Shown here: piece by piece, positions 9,901 to 19,001 of the stretch | Layout of the letters: every line of letters starts with the position of its first letter | Numbering within the stretch: the first letter of the stretch is position 1 | Assembly (NCBI GenBank): GCA_964609385.1 | Contig: CAZSSM010000033.1 | Location: 1-64,000 of the forward strand | DNA: 64,000 nucleotides | Source of the DNA: CAZSSM01 sp964609385 | Lineage (GTDB): Bacteria > Planctomycetota > Planctomycetia > Isosphaerales > Isosphaeraceae | Direction: 5' to 3' | Translations under genes and position numbers: made by a program | The notes under the pieces: model-generated | Seen by the model: only the letters and a program-made list of their open reading frames with translations | Database searches by the model: none | Told to the model about the DNA's origin: nothing

Positions 9901-10305
9901 GCGACGAGCCCCGACTATCAAGTCGCTTATTCTCTCCGCGGTGTCATCCGAGCGAGGCTTGGAATGCGGTCGGAAGCTTTGGCCGATGCGGAACAAATAA
10001 TTCGAAGCGACCTATTGTCCAACAGGCTAATGCAACCGAGTTTTTCAAACCCTGATGGATATACCGGCAGAACAATGCTCGTCCGCTACTCGCCAACTCT
10101 GCTGATCCAACTGGCTTCGATCTACGCGCAGACATCGCGTCTAGTCCCCGAAGACGCCGAAGAGGCAATCCGCTGGCTCGCATCAGCGCTGAGACAGGGT
10201 TACGATCCAGAAGAAGCTGAGACCGACCGAGACCTCGATCCGATCCGCAAACATCCAGATTTCCAACGTCTTTTACAAGCCGCCCGTGTGCTTGATTCCC
10301 ACTAA
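6925..10305 (+). CDS. Ser/Thr protein kinase with TPR domain (module 1, DFN variant)
   Basis: A 1,126-residue Hanks-type kinase. Residues 1-170 carry the helical region often found in front of planctomycete kinases (YLRRFPRLVSDPSML). The kinase domain runs about 180-555: glycine loop LGRGAF at 187-192, catalytic lysine K211, HRDLKPAN with D334, and a metal-binding motif that reads D352-F-N rather than DFG, followed by GTLPYMAPEH. A long insertion lies between about 430 and 500. One transmembrane helix (about 564-586) places the C-terminal half, residues 600-1126, outside the cytoplasm; it contains TPR-like repeats (DALSRFETCESLDPNQVVF, ALNAFREAIDINPSYILAL). It sits six bases after the sigma gene and 60 bases before the matrixin-like gene, so the three probably form one operon. 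Confidence 0.9.
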   Translation: MELQDKTIGQDAWRLDDFVHRFEASYQVDQPVCFDDYLPPADDDLYLPVLCELIRIDLEFRWEDGQAPDLVDDYLRRFPRLVSDPSMLRAIVNEDDRLRQRRGRRLNPSIYRNRIGVEPEDNGSVSIASSIRQFHQILRFGHEEDPETLPTLRGRPPLAAPTTQRGPLTNWPPLDHDFHGFHLIEELGRGAFSRVYLARQGDLANRLVALKVTTGSPHESQALARLQHTHIVPIYSTQRAEPFQILCMPYFGATTLEDLLKYRRQLPGPIRSASWIANRLEANRPRHLEATDPTNASSLQRLRNRSYEEAVLRIGQALAEGLAHAHANGIVHRDLKPANVLMTDDGQPMLLDFNLSVLITPHSESDATVGGTLPYMAPEHLDALQGRTQLLDARSDLYSLGVLLYELLIGQRPFPTREVHPNALATSLLQDGLGDDELDKRENPKHRNNASSQTRRLKLASDSMAGLEPGRAGSNGRQPLSQLITDRLRGIPRLYSLVEDHELSPALASILIRCLQPEPARRYRSADELVDDIRRHLEDRPLRYAINPSWSERLSKFRRRHRRMILRAAVLFMAALALSSLGAALAYRDHLSRAQIAIQAPEKAQQIRNQVQLTLSCLFSRGDDRRRYGEGWRVAEEVIDQIPAEDPPPWFVFLPAEERRQLLLEIGTLCYLLADRDLLLIKEAERDPLPINEASQSDPTDTRFLAERALEANRRAEVYFETPPRILWHQRAEILSRLDQPEQAHAAILQAQDTAPNIDGQDLIEALDLIHRRQFNDARVLLKNTLFDQPNDVTLQFLLGSCYYQLQMHYDALSRFETCESLDPNQVVFRLNSAWALFRMKEWDRALSGFDWVLEHQPGRPDVLIDRAEVHRYNERYKAALKDLSSALKSPDCPITAHFLLARVYRALGIPEEVDYHLDRGLKKEPVNERDCVSQGSAQLQINQDEQAALNAFREAIDINPSYILALNNIIYVLSELQNNDQEALEYLNQVIATSPDYQVAYSLRGVIRARLGMRSEALADAEQIIRSDLLSNRLMQPSFSNPDGYTGRTMLVRYSPTLLIQLASIYAQTSRLVPEDAEEAIRWLASALRQGYDPEEAETDRDLDPIRKHPDFQRLLQAARVLDSH

Positions 10306-10365
10306 CGACAGAGAATCTCCTCAGCCTCTACTTTGTGACTTCGTGCGTTTCTGGAAGGCCGTACC

Positions 10366-12513
10366 ATGCGACGACATCACCTACCACTTGCTCCGGAGCC
10401 CTTGGAATCGCGGACGACCCCCTCGTCCCTGGCCCTTGCTTGGCCTGAGCCTTCGCGGCTCTCCTTGAGCTTCGCCTCCGACGGAACCGATATCAACGGC
10501 CAGTCCAGCGTCCTGTTCGAAACTCTTGACGCGCTGTATCGGGCTGAAGGTCAGGCCGCGGAGGAAGCGACCGATGAGTGGCAGGAGGTGGTTCTGCACG
10601 CTTTTCAAAGCTGGACCCCCTATGCACCGCTGAACTTTCACTTGGTCGACGAGATCGACGATCCGCCCTTCGGCACTCCCGGGCCAGTCCAGGGGCACCA
10701 CGCCATGGGCGATATCCGGATCGGATCGCGGGCCATGGACCTCGAAGCCTTAGCGATTGCCACACCTTTCGATATGCTGGGCTCTTGGTCTGGAGACGTC
10801 GTCATTAACTCGCGGGCCAACTTCAACCCCCATGCTTCCGAAGGCTCCGAGTCCTACGACCTGTTCAGCGTCCTGCTCCATGAGGCCGGAAACGCCCTCG
10901 GCTTGGCCGACGATCCCACCCAGGAACACTCGGCGCTCTTCCCCTATTACGTTGGTCCAATTGAGGCCCCAACCGATTCGGACATCGCCAGCCTGCAACA
11001 GATCTATGGTGCTCGTCCCGAGGACGTTTACGAAACGAGCGGTGAGGATCCGGCTCTGGGCAACGACTTTTTGAGTTTAGCCACCCCGCTTATGTTCTCC
11101 GGATTGGAATACGCCCTACCCGAGTTCGAGGATGCACCCGAGTTGGTCGAGGCCGATCTGACATCGCGCGTCGATCCGGACTTCGCGGCCGACAGGGACT
11201 TCTATCGATTCCAAACGCCTTCCAACCTCGATGATTTGGACGGGATGCAGATCGCGTTGAAGACTTCTGGGATCAGCCTCTTGACTGCCCGCGTGAGCCT
11301 GCTCGACACCGAAGGCCAACTGATCCACCGAGTCGGATCAGTAGACCCACGTGATGGCGACCTGACGATTGATCTTAATACCCTGGATCTCGATCCAGAC
11401 ACCCAGTACATCATCCGAGTGACGCCAGCCCGGGCCGATGTCTTCGGCGTTGGCTCGTATCGGTTGGCGGTCGGCCAAGACGCCTCATCGCTGGTGAATG
11501 AGGAAGAACGGTTGAATCAGTTGACACATGACGAGGACAGTGATGACGGCCTAATAGACTCGCGCAATGACTCGCCGGGCTCGGCAATCGAGTTGGAACT
11601 CACAGAGGAGTTCGCAAACGCACGGTCAGACGGCTTCATTCGGGCTCGAATCGACGCAGATGACGATCGCGATTTCTACGTCATGACCGTTCCCCAACCA
11701 CAGGATGCCGACGATCCCGATTCCGCGGTCGTTCTCTCGATCGTGGCGTGGAACGAAACACCCGCGCCCTCTGAAGATCCCGAAGACTCTGATGATCCCT
11801 TCGAGCCTCGGATCCGGATCTACGAACAACTTAATGGAGATTACTTCTCCATCGATTCAGAAACGCTTTATTACGACAGCGGCACTGTTGCGATCCGGAG
11901 CAACCCGCTTACACCTGGCACAGAGCTGTATCTGAGGGTCTCTTCCGAAGTTGCACCGCTTTCGAACGGTTCTGACGACACAGGTCAATATTTCGTCGGC
12001 CTCGACTTTCATCACACCCCTGATGTCATTATCCCCGATATCCAAGTGCAACTCGACGCGTCTGAGCACCAAGCCTTTCATTCGCGGAAAGTCGATCGGG
12101 TCCAATTAGTCCAGTTCCACCTCACCGCCAACTTCGATCCCACCGAAATCGCCTTCGGCTTACGCCTCACGGTCTACAAAGAACAATCTCAGGAAGTGGT
12201 TGAAACCATTGTTTTTCACGATGGCGAATCCGGTCAATTCGATCTGTTGTTGATGCCTGGCTCGTATGCCTTCCGATTCGCTGCAGGCACCCGCAACTCC
12301 GAGGATGTTTTGCCCAATGTCGAATACACGCTGACCGCCCGTGATCGCAGCACGCCCAAGGGTGCCACTTTGATTGATCCGATCGGAGCGCCCAATGGTC
12401 CTGGTGACAGTGATCCACCCCGCGAAGGACCTAAATACTTCTATTCAACTTTGCTTGAGAATATTCTTTGGATTAAGGAAGACGGAAAGCACGGACACCC
12501 TTATCTTTTTTGA
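10366..12513 (+). CDS. Secreted matrixin-like protein with degenerate zinc site
   Basis: 715 residues. The N-terminus has a LEPR-XLL-like motif (PLESRTTPS, residues 12-20) typical of large exported planctomycete proteins. Residues 30-230 resemble an M10 (matrixin/serralysin-like) metalloprotease: the WTPYAPLNF block, GDIRIGS and a helix LLHEAGNALGLADD. In active enzymes this helix reads HExxHxxGxxH; here it is H172-E-A-G-N176-A-L-G-L-A-D182, so two of the three zinc-binding histidines are replaced. The rest holds at least two beta-sandwich domains of the bacterial pre-peptidase (PPC) type (DRDFYRFQTPSNLDD, DRDFYVMTVPQPQD). The likely location is the envelope or surface. It is probably co-transcribed with the upstream sigma-kinase pair. 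It could be a non-catalytic binding protein. Confidence 0.75.
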   Translation: MRRHHLPLAPEPLESRTTPSSLALAWPEPSRLSLSFASDGTDINGQSSVLFETLDALYRAEGQAAEEATDEWQEVVLHAFQSWTPYAPLNFHLVDEIDDPPFGTPGPVQGHHAMGDIRIGSRAMDLEALAIATPFDMLGSWSGDVVINSRANFNPHASEGSESYDLFSVLLHEAGNALGLADDPTQEHSALFPYYVGPIEAPTDSDIASLQQIYGARPEDVYETSGEDPALGNDFLSLATPLMFSGLEYALPEFEDAPELVEADLTSRVDPDFAADRDFYRFQTPSNLDDLDGMQIALKTSGISLLTARVSLLDTEGQLIHRVGSVDPRDGDLTIDLNTLDLDPDTQYIIRVTPARADVFGVGSYRLAVGQDASSLVNEEERLNQLTHDEDSDDGLIDSRNDSPGSAIELELTEEFANARSDGFIRARIDADDDRDFYVMTVPQPQDADDPDSAVVLSIVAWNETPAPSEDPEDSDDPFEPRIRIYEQLNGDYFSIDSETLYYDSGTVAIRSNPLTPGTELYLRVSSEVAPLSNGSDDTGQYFVGLDFHHTPDVIIPDIQVQLDASEHQAFHSRKVDRVQLVQFHLTANFDPTEIAFGLRLTVYKEQSQEVVETIVFHDGESGQFDLLLMPGSYAFRFAAGTRNSEDVLPNVEYTLTARDRSTPKGATLIDPIGAPNGPGDSDPPREGPKYFYSTLLENILWIKEDGKHGHPYLF

Positions 12514-12570
12514 TGAGATGGTCAGCCCATTTACCTGAAGATAGACTGACCTCAAATCAGGTTGACGCAA

Positions 12571-14943
12571 CTAGCCGATCAAGCTGTCTCCTTCGTCCTC
12601 ACCGAGCATGTCGTCGATGACATCAGCGTTGCCGAAGAGGGCGAGCATCATTGCGAACGATTCGAAACTGCCTGACGCGGGAACAATAGCTCCGTCGGCC
12701 GGTTCACTGATCGACCGGCTCGGTGGAGGCAGAGTGGGGGCACCCACGATTGGTGCGTCCGGCTCGACCCCAGGCGCCAATGGACCGCTCGTCAAACCCG
12801 TCTCGATCGGTGGCAGCGTCTCGATCAGACCGAAGCCGCCATTGGTTCCGTTGGACAAAGCCGGTGTGATGATCAGTTGCCAATCGAGCAGGAAGCCGAA
12901 ATCGAGCCGGGCCCGGTCTTTGACCTGGAGCTGCCAGGTCCCCTGGGCGTTGGACCCAATGACCTGGTTCCACCTCTGGTGGTGCGGGACCCAGGTGCCG
13001 GTGAAGGGCGCTTCCCCTTCGTAAATCGAGGTCTCGGCGTTGACGTCGAAGACCGTGTCGAGCATGTGGTTGCCGCTGCCGCCGAAGTTCCGGATCAGCG
13101 AACGGTTATGCCCGTCGGGGGTGACGATCTTCACGACGAGGTCCCCCACATAGGTGTGGGTCAGGTTGACGGCGACTTGGATCGAGCCGATCTCGAAGTC
13201 GTCGGGCACCTCGATGTCCATTGTGGTCGTGGAGAAGTCCCAGATCAGCTTGGCCGAGTCGGTTGACTTGAAGACCAGGGCCGTCTCGAGTTCAAACAGT
13301 GCCGAGTAAGGGGTCACGATCGGATTACCAGACTGGTCGGAGATCCCCGGAGCAACGTTGAGCACATATGATCCGGACTGATCGACGGGCTCGAACTGGA
13401 GGACGACCTGCGTAGCCCCGCTGGTGAGACCGGCGATGGTCACCGGCACATCCTCGCCACTGGGCCCGGTCAGGGTGAAGAGTTCGGAACTCAGGGACGT
13501 CGGAGCGATCGCTTCGTCGAAGGTCAATGTGATCTGGTCGAAGGTACCAAAGGACGAGCCGTCGGCCTCGGCTGCGATCAACGTTGGCGCGGTCTGGTCG
13601 CCTGGATCTTCGGACCCACCACCGCCACCAAGAGCGATCAGTGCCTCGGCATCGACGCGACCGCCGGTCTTGACCGCACCGGCCAGTCCGGCGATCGGTT
13701 CCACCGTCGCGTAGAGGTCGTCGATGACCTCGCTGTAGCTAAGTTCAGGGTTCTGAGCCCAGTAGAGGGCTAGGACGCCGCTGACTTGGGGCGCGGCCAT
13801 CGACGTCCCGCTTAGGTAGGCATATCGGCCATCTGCGTAGGTACTAGCGATCTGGACACCAGGCGCGGCAATGTCGACGCTGAAGGCGCCGTAGTTGGAG
13901 AACGAGGCGAGGTTGTCGTTGCTGTCAACGGCGGCGACCGAAACGATGTTGTCCAGGTTGTAGGCGGCGGGGTAACTGGGGTTGAGGTCAGCGTTTTGGC
14001 CGCTGTTGCCTGCCGCAGCGACGAAGATATGCCCCTGATCGCCAGCGTTGGCGATGGCATTATACAGGATCGTACTGAAACCACCGCCGCCCCAGCTATT
14101 GTTGGAGATCTGGGCGCCGTTTTGAACCGCGTAGTTGACCGCCGTGATCGCATTGGAGGTCGAGCCGCTGCCCGAATCAGAGAGGAACTTCAGCGGCATC
14201 AACTGGACGTCCCAGGCGACGCCGGCCACACCGATCCCATTATTACCCACCGCGCCGATGGTCCCAGCCACATGCGTGCCATGACCATTACCATCGTCGG
14301 GGTTGTTGTCATTGGAATGGAAGTCCCACCCGTTAACGTCGTCGATGAACCCGTTGTTGTCATCGTCGATTCCGTTGTTGGGAACTTCCCCAGGGTTGGT
14401 CCAGATATTGGCCTGGAGATCGGGGTGGTCCAGGTCAATGCCCGTGTCGATGACCGCCACCACGATCGATGAGGCCGAGGTGCCCGATTCCCAGGCCGTT
14501 GGGACACCCATATTCTCGAACCCATAGAGCAGGTCGAAGTACTGGTCATTGGGCTCGATCCCGGCGACTTGGATCTGGAAGTCGGGTTCGGCGACGGCCA
14601 CACGATCGTCAGTCATCAGGAGCGAGGCGGCCTTGTCTAGCCCGATCCCTGAGTCAAGCCCAACCTCCCAGGTCCCCAGGCCGATCGACTCGACCGAGGT
14701 CACCCAATCCCAAGTCTCGACCAATTCGGCGGCCACCGCTTCCGGCGTGGAAACCCCGCTCTGAAACTGCAATAGCAGCGTCTCAGCGCTGGAAATGGTC
14801 TGCGGATCGACCTGAATTTCGGGCAAACTTAGGTCGAAGCTCAGCAATTGCCGAACTTCCAACCCTTCCACCGTCGGACGACACCCGATCCTCTGTCCTC
14901 GGCGTTCCACGGTGCGGCGCATAACGCGACGGGTCGCGATCAT
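12571..14943 (-). CDS. Secreted subtilisin-like protease (S8) with P-domain
   Basis: A protein of 790 residues from the ATG at 14943 (a GTG at 14964 is an alternative; neither has a strong Shine-Dalgarno site). A LEPR-XLL motif (GLEVRQLLS, about residues 27-35) is followed by a propeptide-like region, then a complete S8 domain: D166 in VIDTGID, H221 in GHGTHVAG, oxyanion Asn in AAAGNSG and S381 in GTSMAAPQ. An aspartate/asparagine-rich loop (NNGIDDDNNGFIDD) may bind calcium. After a glycine linker comes an Ig-like domain (TLTFDEAI) and a proprotein-convertase P-domain (about 560-690: VNLTHTYVGDL, GTWQLQVKDRARLDFG). Active exported endopeptidase is the likely role. It converges with the matrixin-like gene across 57 bases. 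Confidence 0.92.
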   Translation of the reverse strand: MIATRRVMRRTVERRGQRIGCRPTVEGLEVRQLLSFDLSLPEIQVDPQTISSAETLLLQFQSGVSTPEAVAAELVETWDWVTSVESIGLGTWEVGLDSGIGLDKAASLLMTDDRVAVAEPDFQIQVAGIEPNDQYFDLLYGFENMGVPTAWESGTSASSIVVAVIDTGIDLDHPDLQANIWTNPGEVPNNGIDDDNNGFIDDVNGWDFHSNDNNPDDGNGHGTHVAGTIGAVGNNGIGVAGVAWDVQLMPLKFLSDSGSGSTSNAITAVNYAVQNGAQISNNSWGGGGFSTILYNAIANAGDQGHIFVAAAGNSGQNADLNPSYPAAYNLDNIVSVAAVDSNDNLASFSNYGAFSVDIAAPGVQIASTYADGRYAYLSGTSMAAPQVSGVLALYWAQNPELSYSEVIDDLYATVEPIAGLAGAVKTGGRVDAEALIALGGGGGSEDPGDQTAPTLIAAEADGSSFGTFDQITLTFDEAIAPTSLSSELFTLTGPSGEDVPVTIAGLTSGATQVVLQFEPVDQSGSYVLNVAPGISDQSGNPIVTPYSALFELETALVFKSTDSAKLIWDFSTTTMDIEVPDDFEIGSIQVAVNLTHTYVGDLVVKIVTPDGHNRSLIRNFGGSGNHMLDTVFDVNAETSIYEGEAPFTGTWVPHHQRWNQVIGSNAQGTWQLQVKDRARLDFGFLLDWQLIITPALSNGTNGGFGLIETLPPIETGLTSGPLAPGVEPDAPIVGAPTLPPPSRSISEPADGAIVPASGSFESFAMMLALFGNADVIDDMLGEDEGDSLIG

Positions 14944-15653
14944 CCCCAATGGACTATCTCCCACGGATGCGGGTCGGCCGAGCGGAAGGGTGGCCTGGCG
15001 CGCCCAAGTCTCGATGATGCCGTTTCAGGGAAGCAATGACCGAAAAAAATATGACAAAACGGACCAGGCTCGCTCGACCCAAAGTTAGACGACACCTTGA
15101 ACCTCAGGGGAACTTTGGCGGCGTGTGGCGCGGTGCTAACGAGAATCTAGGTCCTTGGGATGGAAACAGAGGCGACAGGTGACAGAAAGGAACATCCTCG
15201 CACGCGAGGGGACACCGGTCGCGGTGTAATGCGGTCCAGAACACACCGGAACAGCATCACACGGAATGACCAACGGTCGCCCAGGCCACACGACGCTCTG
15301 CTGGACAGCGAGCTAGCGCATGGAGAAAGGAATCCCGTAGGACAGGGCCGAGCGACACGCTCATCATAGCCTAGAGTCTACCCAGTGACGAGAGGGTATC
15401 CCACGGCACAGTCAACACTGAACGCGAAGGACCAATTCGGTAGAGTCGTCACCCGAGATCGATGCCGAGCCAACGAATCCCATGACGCGACGGTCCGGTC
15501 ATCGCCTTCGACACAAAGAGTGCACCCGGATTCATGGGCGTCAAAGTCGACCGCGTCCGTCACGACCGACTCGATCATCCATAGGCACGATCGAAGTCGG
15601 TCTTAAGATAAGTGCGACGGTCGTGTTGGACGTGGCCGGCCCTATTATCAGGC
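14944..15653. other. Gene-poor interval upstream of the subtilase gene
   Basis: About 700 bases between the subtilase start and the end of gatB. Only short frames with no recognisable protein signature are present. It should contain the subtilase promoter, reading leftward. I see no tRNA, clear terminator or repeat. Confidence 0.5.
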
Positions 15654-17180
15654 TCAAGCCTCAGGCGGATTTCCCTGTTCGGCCATGATCGCGTTGAGCT
15701 TCGCCTCCAGTAGTTCGCCGACGAGTTTGGGGTCAGCCTTGCCACCGGTCCGCTTCATCACCTGACCACGGAGAAACCCCTTGACCGCCTCGGGTTTCTT
15801 CTTGCCGCCGGTGAGATCCTTGATCGCCTTGGGGTTATCCTCCAGAGCTGAGGTGATCGCCGCAGAGATGGCTGACTCGTCGGAGACCATCTGGTAGCCG
15901 CCGGCTTCGATGATCTGATCCAACGCCCCCTCGCCAGCGATCAGCTTGCCGAGCACCTCACGGCCCTGTCCGGTGCTTAGTTGTCGGTCGCGAACCTTGC
16001 CGATGAGCTTGGCCAGGACGTCGGGGCGGATCGGGAAGGTGTCGATGGTCAGTTTCTGTTCGTTGATGGCGCGGAGCACGTCCTGCTGAATCCAGTTGCT
16101 GGCCAGCTTGGGTTCGCCGGAGAGTCGGACGACCTCCTCGAAGTAATCGGCGGTGTCGCGGCCCTGCTCGACGAGGACGCCGGCATCATACTCCGAGAGG
16201 CCGAAGGTGTCGCGGAACCGACCACGGCGCGCCTGGGGCAGTTCCCCAATCCGGCCCCGGATCCGTTCTAGCCAGACCTCGTCAACGACCACCGGCACCA
16301 GGTCGGGTTCGGGGAAATAGCGATAGTCAGCGGCGGTCTCTTTGGTTCGTTGCAGCTTGGTGACCCCCTCCTCCTCGTTCCAGCCGCGGGTCTGTTTGTT
16401 CGTTGGCGAGATCGTCACGCCGTCGGCCTTCCACTGAGCGAATTGTCGCTGGGCCTCGTACTGGATGGCTCGCTCGACCGATCGGAAACTGTTCAAATTC
16501 TTGATTTCCACAATCGGTGTCGCGACCGAATTTTGGATCTCCGGTCCTTCGATCCTCAAGTTCACGTTGGCATCGCAGCGGAGGCTGCCCTCCTGCATCT
16601 CGCAGTCGCTGACGCCCAGGTAGCGGAGGGTCAGCCGGAGTTCCTCCAGACAGGCCCGCGCTTCGGCGGCCGAGCGGAGGTCGGGCTCGGTGACGATCTC
16701 CATCAGCGGGATGCCCGCACGGTTCATATCGACCTCACTCTGGCCGACCGAGCCGTGGATCATCTTCCCGGTGTCCTCCTCCAGGTGGATCCGCGTCAAT
16801 CGACAGCGCGCTGGTTCCGGGCCATCGCCGGGTACCGGCAGCCAGCCCCCGGTGCTGAAAGGCAGATCATACTGGCTGATCTGATAATTCTTAGGAAGAT
16901 CGGGATAATAGTAGTTTTTTCGATCCCACTTGGTAAAACGTGTAATTTCGCATTCGAAGGCTAGTGCGGTCATCAGGGCCAGATCGAAGGCATCACGATT
17001 CATAACCGGGAGCGTGCCCGGCAGGCCGAGCGAGACAGGATCGGTCTGAGTGTTGGGTGGCAAGCCGAAGGCGGTCCCACACCCGCTAAAGATCTTGCTC
17101 TGCGTGGTCAACTGGACGTGGATCTCCAGGCCCACAATGATCTGGGAACGGGTCTCGGAGGGTGCCAAGGTCTCAGACAT
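15654..17180 (-). CDS. gatB: Aspartyl/glutamyl-tRNA(Asn/Gln) amidotransferase subunit B
   Basis: 508 residues, the normal GatB length. It starts with IIVGLEIHVQL and continues with SKIFSGC, RKNYYYPDLPKNYQISQYD, GIPLMEIVTEPD and RCDANVN, all hallmark blocks of the glutamyl-tRNA-binding kinase-like core. The C-terminal 150 residues form the helical YqeY domain that holds the tRNA (GGKKKPEAVKGFLRGQVMK). GatB activates misacylated Glu-tRNA(Gln) or Asp-tRNA(Asn), using ammonia delivered from GatA. The ATG at 17180 is preceded by GAAGGA; a TTG two codons upstream is also possible. Last gene of gatC-gatA-gatB, 168 bases after gatA. Confidence 0.97.
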   Translation of the reverse strand: MSETLAPSETRSQIIVGLEIHVQLTTQSKIFSGCGTAFGLPPNTQTDPVSLGLPGTLPVMNRDAFDLALMTALAFECEITRFTKWDRKNYYYPDLPKNYQISQYDLPFSTGGWLPVPGDGPEPARCRLTRIHLEEDTGKMIHGSVGQSEVDMNRAGIPLMEIVTEPDLRSAAEARACLEELRLTLRYLGVSDCEMQEGSLRCDANVNLRIEGPEIQNSVATPIVEIKNLNSFRSVERAIQYEAQRQFAQWKADGVTISPTNKQTRGWNEEEGVTKLQRTKETAADYRYFPEPDLVPVVVDEVWLERIRGRIGELPQARRGRFRDTFGLSEYDAGVLVEQGRDTADYFEEVVRLSGEPKLASNWIQQDVLRAINEQKLTIDTFPIRPDVLAKLIGKVRDRQLSTGQGREVLGKLIAGEGALDQIIEAGGYQMVSDESAISAAITSALEDNPKAIKDLTGGKKKPEAVKGFLRGQVMKRTGGKADPKLVGELLEAKLNAIMAEQGNPPEA

Positions 17181-17348
17181 GCGCAACGGGTCCTTCGCTC
17201 AGATCCCTCACGTCGACCGACATAATCGACACAATGGGTCGCCCGGGAATCAACGGTTCGCGGTGTCCGGGCGTCATCTCACGGGAACGAAACACGAGGC
17301 AACAAAATCTGACAGTCACCCTCAGAACCTCAGACCGATTCGCCCGGC

Positions 17349-18857
17349 TCAGGCGTCGGCGACGATCGGGGGCCGACGGGTGTGCCAGTCGGTCGCCTGC
17401 TGGTAGGCCCAGGCGACGCGGATCAAGGTCTCGTCGTGGAAGGCCGGAGCGTGCAGCTGGAGTCCGATCGGCAGGCCGTTCTCGGAGAACCCGCATGGAA
17501 TGCTCACCCCGGGAATCCCGACCATATTGGCCAGCACGGTGTAGATATCGGCTAGATACATTGCCAGTGGATCACCAGACTTCTCGCCGATCGGGAAAGC
17601 GGGCGTGGGCGTGGTCGGCCCGACCAGGACATCGACCGACTCGAAGGCACGGTCGAAGTCGTTCCGGATGAGTCGTCGGACCTTGAGGGCCTGCCGGTAG
17701 TAAGCGTCAGCGTAGCCGGCTGAGAGGGCGAAGGTGCCCAGCATGATCCTCCGTTTGACCTCAGCGCCGAAGCCCTCAGCGCGACTGGCCATCATCATTC
17801 GGACCAGACCGGGCTGGTCGGTCTCGCGGTCGTTGATCGGCTCCCAGTTGGCCGCGCGGTGGCCGAAGATCGTGCCGTCGTAGCGGGCGAGGTTGCTAGA
17901 GCATTCGGCTGGAGCGACGACGTAATAGGCCGGGATCCCGTAGCGGACCATCGGCAAATCGACCTCGATGACCTGGGCGCCTTCCGCTTCCAGGACCGCC
18001 ACGGCCTGACGGACAGCCTCCTCGACCTGGGGATCGTTGCCATCCTGAAAGAATTGGCGGGCCAAGCCGATCCGGAGCGGTTGGTTCGGCGCGGCGAGCA
18101 TCGCTTCGATCGTGGGCACCGGCTGGTCGATGCAGGTGCTATCCAGCGGATCGCCCCCGGCAATGACCTGAAAGAGCAGGGCCAAATCGGCCGCATCGTG
18201 GGCCATCGGGCCGATCTGGTCGAGCGAGCTTGCGAAGGCGACCAACCCGAACCGGCTGACACGGCCGTAAGTCGGCTTGAAGCCGGAAACACCGCAAAGC
18301 GCAGCCGGTTGGCGGATCGAACCGCCAGTGTCGCTACCCAAGCTCAGCGGTGCGAAGTCTGCGGCCACCGCCGCGGCCGATCCGCCCGAGGATCCGCCGG
18401 GGATCCGGGTCCGATCCCAAGGGTTGCGCGTCGGCCCATAGTGGCTGTTCTCGGTCGAGGAGCCCATCGCGAACTCGTCGAGGTTGGCCTTGCCCAAGAG
18501 GACACCATCGGCCTGGCGGATTCGACCGATCACCGTCGCATCGAAGGGAGGTCGGTAAGACTCCAGCATTCGGCTAGCGCAGGTGGTCAGCCCGTCACGG
18601 ACACAGATGTTGTCCTTGATGACGATCGGGACGCCAGCCAGCGGGCCAAGCGTCTCCCCATCGGCACGCTTGGCGTCGACGATCCCGGCCTGCTCCAGGG
18701 CGGCCTCGGGTTCGAAATGGAGCATGATGTTCAGCTCCTCATTGGCCGAAACGACCCGATCGATGTACGTCCGCGCGACCGCCTCCGCGGTCAAAGCGCC
18801 GGACCGGACCGCCTCGGCCAGTTGACGTGCCGTCGCGGTCTCGGGATGGAACTGCAT
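17349..18857 (-). CDS. gatA: Aspartyl/glutamyl-tRNA(Asn/Gln) amidotransferase subunit A
   Basis: 502 residues, an amidase-signature enzyme that hydrolyses glutamine to supply ammonia to GatB. The Ser-cisSer-Lys triad is intact: K81 in VIKDN, S156 in PGGSSGGSAA and nucleophile S180 in DTGGSIRQPA, each two residues offset from the Staphylococcus aureus GatA numbering. SKP-type core blocks (GFKPTYGRVSRFGL, SSLDQIGPMA) are conserved. It follows gatC by 143 bases and precedes gatB by 168 bases, longer gaps than in a tight operon, so internal promoters are possible. Confidence 0.97.
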   Translation of the reverse strand: MQFHPETATARQLAEAVRSGALTAEAVARTYIDRVVSANEELNIMLHFEPEAALEQAGIVDAKRADGETLGPLAGVPIVIKDNICVRDGLTTCASRMLESYRPPFDATVIGRIRQADGVLLGKANLDEFAMGSSTENSHYGPTRNPWDRTRIPGGSSGGSAAAVAADFAPLSLGSDTGGSIRQPAALCGVSGFKPTYGRVSRFGLVAFASSLDQIGPMAHDAADLALLFQVIAGGDPLDSTCIDQPVPTIEAMLAAPNQPLRIGLARQFFQDGNDPQVEEAVRQAVAVLEAEGAQVIEVDLPMVRYGIPAYYVVAPAECSSNLARYDGTIFGHRAANWEPINDRETDQPGLVRMMMASRAEGFGAEVKRRIMLGTFALSAGYADAYYRQALKVRRLIRNDFDRAFESVDVLVGPTTPTPAFPIGEKSGDPLAMYLADIYTVLANMVGIPGVSIPCGFSENGLPIGLQLHAPAFHDETLIRVAWAYQQATDWHTRRPPIVADA

Positions 18858-19001
18858 GGCGAGGATCCTCGCAGGCCCGTCCGCGGTACATTGACGACCG
18901 GCGGCACGGTTCGGAAAAGACTGTTCGGGAGGTGCGATCGCAGGCTGGTTCGTTTCAGAGGCAGGTCGGCAGGGCCAATCTCGATTTGTGACGCGTGATC
19001 C

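Noticed and set aside
12514..12570. Terminator between the convergent protease-like genes
   Set aside because: ACCTGA and TCAGGT can pair, but the stem is only six base pairs with a long loop and no T-run.
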